A DNA stretch of 64,000 nucleotides from Flavobacteriales bacterium (GTDB taxonomy: Bacteria > Bacteroidota > Bacteroidia > Flavobacteriales_F > PHOS-HE28), in assembly GCA_016718655.1 (NCBI GenBank), contig JADKCV010000031.1, positions 1 through 64,000 on the forward strand, written 5' to 3'. Positions 55,179 through 64,000 of the stretch are shown one piece after another. The notes beneath the pieces were generated by a model. The model saw nothing but the letters and a program-made list of their open reading frames with translations. It was not told the DNA's origin and did not search any database. Every line of letters starts with the position of its first letter. Positions within the stretch are counted from its first letter, which is position 1. Made by a program: the position numbers and the translations under genes.

Positions 55179-58100
55179 TTAACGTACCAGTGTCACTTTA
55201 CCCGAACGATCGTGTAGGATCCCATCCACCGTCGTGGCGATCACCGAGTAGACATAGACCCCGTTGATCGCGTGTTTGCCTTCGTGCGTACCATCCCAGC
55301 CGAAGGTGGGGTCCGTGGTCTCGAAGATGAGCTCACCCCAACCGTTGTAGATCTTCAGATCGATGGTCACGAACGGTCCTCCGCGCACGAAGAAGGCATC
55401 GTTCACACCATCGCCGTTCGGACTGAAGGCGTTCGGCAACTTGGGTGGCAGGATGTCCTTCACCGCGATGCTGATGAGCAAGGAGTCCTGGTCGCTGCAT
55501 CCGGCACTGTTGGTCACCGTCTGCACAATGATGTATTGACCCTCCTCGGTGTACACATGCGTAGGTTCCGCCACGATCGCGCCGCTGCCATCACCAAAGT
55601 CATACTGCCAGTTGGTGCCTTCGAACGAGTTGTCGGTGAACTCGATCGGCGTATCCGTGAAGGGGTCGCCGCTGATGCTGAAGCCGGCCACCGGTGCGTT
55701 CAACACGTCGATCACCTGTGTGACCGTGCTGCTGCAACCGTTCTGTGCGAACACCGTGAGGGTCGCTGTGTATTGGCCTTGCGTAGCGAACGTGCTCATG
55801 GTCTGAGGACCGCTGCCCGTGGTGCCGTTGCCGAAGCTCCAGTTCCAACCGATGATCGGTGCGCCGGTGGTGGTGCTCGCATCAGTGAACACCGTTCCCG
55901 ACCCAGCGCAGGCGTTGTTCATGGTGAACGCTGCTTGCAACGGGTTGGTGAAGCTGAGGAACAACGTATCGGTCGCCGCAGCACACACACCGTTGCCGGT
56001 GCTGGTGAGGATCATGCGCACGGTGCCCAGCTGCTCGTCCGTGGTACCTGGCTGGTAGCTCGCGTTGAGGTCCATGTTGCTCGGCAGGAAGACACCCGAA
56101 CCGTTGGAGGACCACAACACACCCGCTGATCCCGTGGAGGTCGCACCGAGTTGAACGGCATCCGAGGCATCGCACACATTGATGTCAGCGCCTGCGTCCA
56201 CGGTAGGTGGTTGTTGCAGCGAGACGGTCATCGTATCCGTGTCAGCAGGGCAGCCAAGGTTACCCGTGGTGGTCAGGATGAATTCCAGTTCGCCGAAGAC
56301 CATGTCGGTCGCACTTGGCACGTAGGCCGCACCCAACGTGGTATTGTCCGGCAGGAAGGAGCCTGTGCCCGTAGTGCTCCATACGCCGCCTGTCACACCC
56401 GTGATGTCGCCATTCAGCTGGATCGGATCACCATCGGCACAGGTCGTTTGGTCATTACCCGCATTCGCGATGCGCGTTGGACCGATGTCCACGAAGAGCG
56501 AATCACTGCTGTTGCCGCAGGTACCGGTCCCGAAGCCGGTGAGGATCAGGTACACACCACCGACGATGCTGTCGTTGGCCGTTGGCGTGTAGACCGCGTT
56601 GGCGACATCGGCCGCTGGGCTGAAGGTGCCCGTGCCTGTGGTGAACCACTGCACGCTGCCTGCGTTCTGCGCCACTCCGTTGAGTTGGACATTTTCCAGT
56701 CCATCGCAGAGCAGCACACTTGCACCCGCATCCACGGTCGGCGGTACATGGTAGCTCACCACCAGGGTATCGCGACCTGCAGCACAGCCTTGGTTATCCG
56801 TGGTGGAGAGGATCAGCGAGACGTTGCCGATCACGAAGTCCGCAGGACCTGGGATGTACGTGGCGTTGAGCGCCGTTGCAGCGGGCATGAACGAACCGGT
56901 GCCCGTGGTGCTCCAGATGCCCGTGGTGGTACCAGCAACCGCACCGTTCAGCGCAACGTTCGGATCGGTGCTGCAGGCGATCACATCCGTTCCAGCTTCA
57001 GCCGCAAGGCCGCCACCGAAGGTGATCACCAGTTGATCGCTCACTGCGCTGCAAGGATCCACGCCCGTGGTGGTGATCGTAAGTGTTACGCTTCCAGCCG
57101 TGCTGTCCGCCGCGCTCGGCGTGTAGAGCGTGGTCAGCGCATCAGCATTCAGGAAGGAACCGGTACCTGAGGTGGTCCAGGTGCCCGAAGGTGCGTTCAC
57201 TGTGTTGGCGATGAGCTGCACCGGATCGGCCGTGCAGGCCACGATGTCGGCACCCGCATCGATCTGAGACAGGGCTTGCACACCCACGGTCATCACATCG
57301 CTCACCGGGGTGCACGAGCCGTTGGTGATGGTGGTCACCGTCAGTTGTACTCCGCCGTTGGCGATGTCCGTTGCGCTCAACGTGTAGCTCGCTTGTGGAT
57401 CCGTGGTGTTGCTGAAGAAGCCGCTGCCGTTGCTGCTCCACTGCACACCCTGCGCCCCACCGCTGAAGTTGGCGTTGAGTTCCACCAGTGGTGAATTCGC
57501 GCACACCACTTGATCGTCGCCAGCGAAGGCGAAGCTGGTGTTGCCGAAGGTGAGCACCAGTTGATCTTGTACCGGTGGGCACGTGCCTGTGTTGGTGCTG
57601 AGCAAGGTGAGCACCACGCTGCCGTTGGCCACGTCGGCCGCAGAGAAGTGGTACTGCGCGTTCAGCACATCCGGTCCAGGCACGAAGGACCCCGTACCCG
57701 TGGCGGACCACAAGCCCGAAGGCGAACCGTTGATGATCTGGCCTTGCAGTTGCGCGAAGGTGCCCAGCACGCACACGCTCTGGTCAGGACCAGCGTTCGC
57801 GGTGAGACCGTCGGTGAGGTAGATCGTCATCTGATCGGTCACCGCATTGCAGTTCGCATTGTTCAATGAGGTCAACGTGAACGCGATCTCGCCCGCAGCG
57901 ATGTCCGCAACGCTTGCCATATAGGTCGTGTTGAGCGCTCCAGCGATGGCGATGGTGCCCGTGCCGGTGGTGCTCCAGATACCGGTGCTGGTGATGCCGC
58001 TGATCGCACCGTTCAGGTCGAAGCTGCTCACCTGGTCGCAATAGGTCTGGTCACTACCCGCGCTGACGACGGGCGCAGGCGTTAGCTCAAGCACCAGTGC

Positions 58101-61100
58101 ATCGGTAGCTGCGTTGCAGCTGTTCAGTGCGCTCAGTGTGAGCGTAACCGTACCGTTGGTGGTATCCGCCGCACTTGGGATGTACGTTGGTGTGAGCACC
58201 GCGTTGTTCGGGAAGAACTGTCCTGTGCCCGAAGTGGTCCACTGGATATCCGTGGCATCACCCACCAGCGATCCGTTCAACTGCACCACCGCGTTGTTCG
58301 CGCAGTAACTGAGGTCCGCGCCAGCGTTCACCGTACCGAACGGCAGGATGTCGATGTGGATGGTGTCCACTGCCGCTGGGCAAACACTCGTACCGGTCGC
58401 CGTGAGGATCAGGTCCACACCGGTGGCCAGGGAATCCTGCACGCTGGCGTTGTAGATGTTCGCCAAGGCACTGGCAGCGTTCTGGAATGTTCCGGTACCG
58501 AGCGTGCTCCAAACACCTGTGGTTGATGCACCGCTCACGTTACCATTGATCAACACATCCAGGTCATCCACGCAGACCACGAGGTCGTCGCCCGCATTGG
58601 CTTGCGACTCCGGCACGATGGTCAGCGTCATCTGGTCCATGGCGTTGTCGCAACTGTTCACGCTCCAGGTGAAGGTGACCGTGCCGTTCACCGCATCGCT
58701 TGGCGCAATGGTGTATACCGCATTGGCGGCATCGGCGTTCGGCGCGAAGCTGCCTGCACCGTTGGTGGTCCAGGTGCCTTGCGTGGCGTTACCGGTGATG
58801 GTGCCATTGAGCGCAATGCTCGCTTCCGAAGCACATACCACTTGGTCCACACCGGCGTTCGCGATCGCGTTCGGCAGGATGGTCAGCGTCAGCACATCAC
58901 TTACACTCGTGCACAGACCGTTGTTGGTGGAGGTCAATGTGAGGTCCACACTGCCGTTCAGCGAATCGAGGCTGCTGGCGATGTAGGTGGCGTTCAGCAA
59001 ATCGGCGTTCGGGAAGAAGGTACCGGTTCCGGAGGTGCTCCACATGCCGGTGGTGGCCCCAGCGCTCACCGTTCCGCTCAGCGGCACATCCAAGGCGTTG
59101 GAGCAGGCTGTGATGTCAGCACCTGCGTTCACCACTGGCGCAGGCGTTACGTTGATCGTCACCTGGTCGTTCACAGCCAAACAGTTGCCATTGCCCGTGC
59201 TGGTCAAGGTGAGCGTGACGCTGCCTTGTTGCAGTTCGAATGGTGTGAGCGTGTATTGTGCGTTCAGGGTGTTCGCGTCAGGCGTGAAGGTGCCGAGACC
59301 ACCACTCCACGTTCCGCCCGCTGCTATGGTCATCGCACCGTTCAAGGTCACCACCGGGTTGTTCTCGCACACATCGAGGTCGATACCGGCGTTCGCAACA
59401 GGCGCTGGCGTGAAGGTGATCAGCACTTGGTCGTTCACCGCGAAGCAGTTGCTGTTGCCGGTGCTGGTCAAGGTCAGGGTCACGCTACCGGCGGCCACTT
59501 CAGCTGCGGTCGGCGTGTACACCGGAGCGAACACGTTGTTCGCTGGCGAGTAGGTACCGTCCCCGCCGGACCACACACCACCATTCGCGTTGGTCACGTT
59601 GCCGTTCAACTGCACAGCACTGTTGTTGGCGCAGATGGCCAGATCAACACCAGCATCCACAACAGGAGCTCCGGTGAAGGTGATGGTCATCTGGTCGCTC
59701 ATGGCATCGCAGATCGTAGTGCCCGTGCTGGTCAAGGTGAAGGTGATGGAACCCGCAGCGATCTCAGCCGCCGTTGGCTGGTATTGCGTGGCGGTGGCCG
59801 TAGCGCCCGACACGTAGATGCCACTTCCACCGCTCCAGATGGCCCCGGGTGCGTTGCCCACGAAGCCGTTCAGTTGCAGGTTCGGATTGTTGGCGCAGAT
59901 CGATTGGTCAGGACCGGCGTTCACCACGGGAATAGGATCGATGGTGATGACCATTTGATCTTGCACAGCAAGGCAGTTGCCGATGCCGGTGGTCGTGAGC
60001 GTGAGTGTGACCTGGCCTGCGGCGATCTCACCTAGGCTTGGCGTGTAGGTCGCGTTCAGTAACGTGTTGTTCGGGTTGAAGCTTCCCGCTCCACCGCTCC
60101 AAGCACCACCTGTCGCAACGGTCACTGCACCGTTCAACACCACATCAGCTGCACTGGCACAGACGTGCGTATTGGCTCCAGCGTTCACGGTGGGTGCCGG
60201 GGTGAAGAACATCTGCACGGAATCGCGCGCAGCGTTGCAACCACCATTGCCCGTCGAGGTGAGGAACAACCACAGACTACCCGCACTGATCTCCGCATTG
60301 CTCGGCGTGTACACGCTGTTCAGTGCATTCGCGTTCGGGGCGAAGGTGCCTGCACCACCGCTCCAGTTGCCGCCGGTCGATCCCGTTACACTTCCAGCAA
60401 GTTGCACGGCCGCGTTGTTCGCGCAGAGCGTTTGGGACACACCCGCTTCCGCGATCGGCGAGGGCGTGAAGGTGATCGTGACGTTGTCGGTCACCGGTGT
60501 GCAAAGGCCGTTGCCTGTGCTGGTGAGCGTCACTGTGGCAGTGCCCGCAGCCACCTCAGCAGCAGTAGGCGTGTACACCGCATTCAGTGTGGTCGGGTTC
60601 GGGCTGAAGGTTCCAGCACCGCTCCAGATCGCGCCGTAGCATTCAGCACGGAACCGTTCAATTGTGCATTCGCGTTGTTAGCGCAAACCAGGATGGCAGC
60701 ACCGGCATCCACGATCGGTGCAGGGGCGATGGAGATAGATACCTGGTCGCTCACCGCAGTGCAGAGGCCGTTGCCCACTGTTGTCAGCGTGAGCGTTGCC
60801 GTACCCGCAGCGATCTCGGACGCGCTCGGTGTATAGGTGGCGTTCAGCGTGCTGTTGTTCGGGTTGAACGTTCCCGTTCCACCGCTCCACAGACCACCCG
60901 TCGATACGGTGATCGCACCATTCAGTTGTACAGCGGCATTGTTCGCGCAGCTGTTGACGTCCGAACCGGCGTTCGCTGTTGGTGCAGGTGTGAAGGTGTA
61001 TGTCACTTGGTCGCTTACCGCGATACAGCCGTTGTTCCCGGTGGATGTGAGGGTGATCGTAACGGTGCCAGCGGCCAGTTCACCCACGGAAGGCGTGTAC

Positions 61101-64000
61101 ACTGCATTGAGCGCATTCGCGTTCGGGGTGAAGGTGCCTTGTGCTCCGGACCAGGTGCCACCGTTCGCTACCGTGATGCTGCCCGCGAGCTGGATGTTCG
61201 CATTGTTCATGCAGTATACACCACCTATGCCTGCCTCCACGACGGGTGCTGGCGTGATGGTGATCACCACTTGGTCGCTTACCGCATTGCACAGACCGTT
61301 GCCCGTGCTGGTCAAGGTGAGTGTTGCCACGCCAGCGGCGATCTCCGCAGCACTTGGTGTGTAGCTTGGGCTGAGAACACTCGAGGATGGGCTGAAGGTG
61401 CCGCCACCGCTCCATGTTCCACCGGCAGCGTTCAAGACGGAGCCGTTCAATTGCAGACTTGCATTGTTGGCGCACACCGACTGGTTGGCGCCCGCATCCA
61501 CGATCGGCGCTGGCGCAATGGTGATCACCACCTGGTCGCTCACCGCGTTGCAGGTACCATTGCCCACAGTGGTCAACGTCAGTGTTGCGGTTCCCGCCGC
61601 GATCTCTGCAGCGCTCGGCGTGTAGGTCGCATTCAGCGTGCTGTTGTTCGGAGTGAAACCACCGGCACCACCGGTCCAGAGACCTCCAGTAGCCACGGTA
61701 ACAGCACCATTCAACTGAACCGTCGCGCTATTCGCGCAGCTGTTCAGGTCCACACCGGCGTTGGCCGTTGGTGCGGGCGTGAAGGTGTAGGTCACCTGAT
61801 CGCTCACCGAGGTGCAACCGTTGTTGCCCGTGGTGGTCAAGGTCAAGGTGACACTGCCTGCAGCGAGTTCTCCCACGGAAGGAGCATACACCGCGTTGAG
61901 GCTGTTCGCGTTCGGCGTGAACGTGCCTTGCGCACCGGACCATGATCCTCCGTTCGCAACAGTGACACTGCCGTTCAGTTGGATGCTCGCGTTGTTCGCG
62001 CAGAACACCGCACCCGTTCCCGCTTCAGCGGTTGGAGATGCAGTGAAGGTGATCAGCACATTGTCCGTGACCGGTACACAGTTGCCGTTGCCGATCGTGG
62101 TCAAGGTCAGCGTCAATGTGCCCGCCGCGATCTCCGCAGGTGTTGGTGTGTACACGGCATTGAGCGAAGCGATGGAAGGTGTGAAGGTGCCAGCACCACC
62201 ACTCCATTGGCCACCACCTGCACCGCTAACGCTACCACCCAACTGCACACTCGCGTTGTTGCTGCACACGAAGAGGTTGTTGCCCGCATCGGCGACAGGT
62301 GCCGCGATGATGGTGATCGTCATGGCGTCGTTCACAGCGTTGCACAGGCCGTTCTGTGTGGAGGTGAGCGTGAGCGTTGCAGTGCCCAGTGCTACTTCCG
62401 CAGGGCTTGGTGTGTAGGTCGCGTTCAGTGTATTGGCGTTCGGGCTGAAGCTTCCACCGCCGCCGCTCCAGACACCACCACCCGCGATCGTCACCGAACC
62501 GTTCAGAATCACCGAGGCGCCGTTCGCGCAGACGGTGACATCCGTACCGGCATTCACTACCGGCGTTTGTGTGAAGACGATGAAGACCTGGTCCGTGACC
62601 TGGGAACAGGTGCCGTTACCGGTGCTGGTCAGGTTCAAGGTGACCGATCCGTTGTTCAATTCGGTGGTGCTCGGTGTGTAGACCGCATTGAGCGCAGTGA
62701 TGCTCGGCGAGAATCCACCGGTGCCACCACTCCAGATACCGCCACCTGCGTTGCTCACCGTTGCGGCGAGTTGCACCGCAGCGTTGTTCGAGCAGACCGT
62801 CGCATCCAGACCCGCGTTCACTACAGGTGCTGGTGCGATGTTGATCACCACTTGATCGCTCACCGCATTGCACAGACCGTTTCCGGTGCTGGTCAATGTG
62901 AGCGTTACGGTGCCTGCTGCGATCTCACCAGGCGTAGGCGTGTATGTCGCGGTCAGGTTGGTATTGCTCGGGTTGAAGGTGCCCGATCCACCACTCCACG
63001 CACCACCGGTCGCGTTGTTGACGATACCGGCGAGTTGCGCGGTGGATTGGTTGGCACATACCGTGAGGTTCGCACCAGCGTTCACAACAGGCGCTGGCGT
63101 AATGGTGATCGTGATCTGATCGGTCACGGGATTGCTGTTGCCATTGCCCACTGTGGTCAGTGTAAGCGTGACGGTTCCCGCTGCGATCTCTGCTGCGCTT
63201 GGAACGTAGGTCGCGTTGAGCGCACCGCTGTTCGGCGTGTAGGTTCCCGTGCCACCGCTCCAGATACCACCGGTCGCGATCGCCACTTGGCCGTTCAAGA
63301 CCACACTGGCGTTGTTCGCACAACTGGTCTGATCGGCTCCTGCGTTCGCAGTAGGTGCTGCGCCGAAGGTGATCGTCATTTGATCGCTCGAAGGCGCGCA
63401 CGCTCCATTGCCGGTCGTGGTCATCGTCAAGGTCACACTGCCCGCGGCGATCTCCGCGTTGGTCGGCGTGTAGACTGCGTTGGCCGTGGTGTTGTTCGGA
63501 TTGTAGGTGCCGGCACCTCCACTCCATACGATGCCCGTTGCGATGCTGAACGTTCCGGCCAACGTGGTGTTGGCGTTGTTACTGCTCACCGTTTGGTCCG
63601 GACCGGCATTGGCCATCGGCGCATTGGTGAAGCTCAGCGTCACTTGATCGCTGACCGCACCGCAGTTGCCGTTGCCCGTAGTAGTCACGGTGAGCGTCAC
63701 GCTGCCATTGGCGATCTCGATCGGCGAAGGCGAGTAGGTGATGTTCTGTGCCGTGCTTCCTGGTGCGTAGAGACCGGAACCGCCCGACCATTGCACGCCC
63801 GTTGCAACCGTGATCGCAGCATTCAGCACAGCGTTCGCATTGTTTCCGCAGAGCGTTTGGTCCACACCCGCATTCACCGTTGGTGCAGGGGTGATGGTGA
63901 AGGTCACTTGATCGGTCACGGCATTGCAGAGGCCGTTACCCGCGCTGGTGAGCGTGAGGGTCACACTGCCACTGGCGATCTGCGCAGCGGTAGGCATGTA
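55179..64000 (-). CDS. Giant adhesin-like protein with ~30 tandem 88-residue repeats and type B T9SS sorting domain (5' end missing, one frame break)
   Basis: At least 2,940 residues; the N-terminus lies beyond base 64000. Order: 30 full repeat units (17 from about 55955 to 60460 and 13 from about 60460 to 63880) plus part of another at the edge; a linker; two PKD-like domains (FTMNNACAGSGTVFTDAST to VTQVIDV; FSISGDPFTDTPIEFTDNS to TVTNSAGCSD); and the type B (gliding-motility-associated) sorting domain LPNAFSPNGDGVNDAFFVRG to VYVYSVIATTVDG. The frame breaks at 60634-60636: one added base in a C run restores NATGAIWSGAGTFSPN. Typical repeat: xxNAGxDxxxCxNN, VQLNG, GGxWSGGxGTFxPN, LNAxYTPSxAEIAAG, LTLTSTGNGxCxAVSDQV. 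Likely a surface adhesin or gliding filament (inference). Confidence 0.9.
55955..64000 (-). repeat. Tandem array of ~264-bp units
   Basis: The Trp codon of the WSGG motif (CCA on the plus strand) recurs at near-constant spacing of 264 bases, with a few units at 261. Each unit encodes 87-88 residues with usually two Cys, one after the NAG header and one in the GNGxC tail. The units are diverged at amino-acid level except for a duplicated three-unit block (about 60460-61250 and 61250-62040). No CRISPR-like spacers: the array is coding throughout. Confidence 0.9.

Noticed and set aside
55955..64000. CRISPR array or satellite DNA
   Set aside because: Regular 264-bp periodicity is explained by coding repeats of 88 residues in one frame; there are no short identical repeats with unique spacers.

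Overview
The window looks like chromosomal DNA of a GC-rich member of the Bacteroidota, most likely a Flavobacteriales relative. Reasons visible in the sequence: several secreted proteins end in type IX secretion (T9SS) sorting domains; there are PorP/SprF and SprE/PorW homologues; many genes carry the Bacteroidota -7 box (xAyCTTTG) a few bases before the start codon; and atpB-E-F-H-A-G stands without atpD/atpC, as is usual in this phylum. No phage, IS element or CRISPR array was seen.

Layout. 1-5 kb: a TetR regulator coupled to a TolC channel (cut by the left edge), asnS, a membrane protein, an ArsC-like thioredoxin-fold protein, a CsbD protein and an esterase. 5.7-12.3 kb: rpoN and a PAP2-like membrane protein, an alpha-L-fucosidase, a DUF433/DUF5615 toxin-antitoxin pair, and a second fucosidase overlapping galE. 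12.5-28.8 kb: a polytopic membrane protein, tRNA-Ile(CAT), a HAD hydrolase, methylmalonyl-CoA epimerase with TfoX, small envelope proteins, an orphan propeller sensor, a ~1,990-residue alpha-2-macroglobulin lipoprotein, a YecM protein and an FAD oxidoreductase. 28.8-31 kb: decayed T9SS fragments and a T9SS protein whose base composition climbs from AT-rich to GC-rich. 31-42 kb: response regulator, CPA2 antiporter, GtrA, rseP, dxr, Sua5/TsaC, a Rieske protein, a BNR-repeat secreted protein, a GH3-family protein and an M23 peptidase. 42-51 kb: sprE, bactofilin, AtpI/AtpZ-like proteins and the ATP synthase operon. 51-64 kb: two secreted proteins sharing a 14-bp upstream motif, then on the minus strand a giant adhesin-like protein (about 30 tandem 88-residue units, PKD domains, type B sorting domain) followed four bases later by porP/sprF.

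How it fits together: sprE (translocon), porP/sprF (partner for type B cargo), a giant type B cargo and several probable type A cargo make the window rich in T9SS biology. The giant cargo plus PorP/SprF operon resembles sprB-sprF of gliding flavobacteria, but its repeats are a different, higher-order-duplicated array.

Caution: at least seven reading-frame breaks occur in otherwise well-conserved genes (tolC, tetR, asnS, the second fucosidase twice, the macroglobulin, the giant adhesin). Several are repaired by one base in a short G/C run, which suggests residual sequencing error rather than seven broken genes. These genes are annotated across the breaks.
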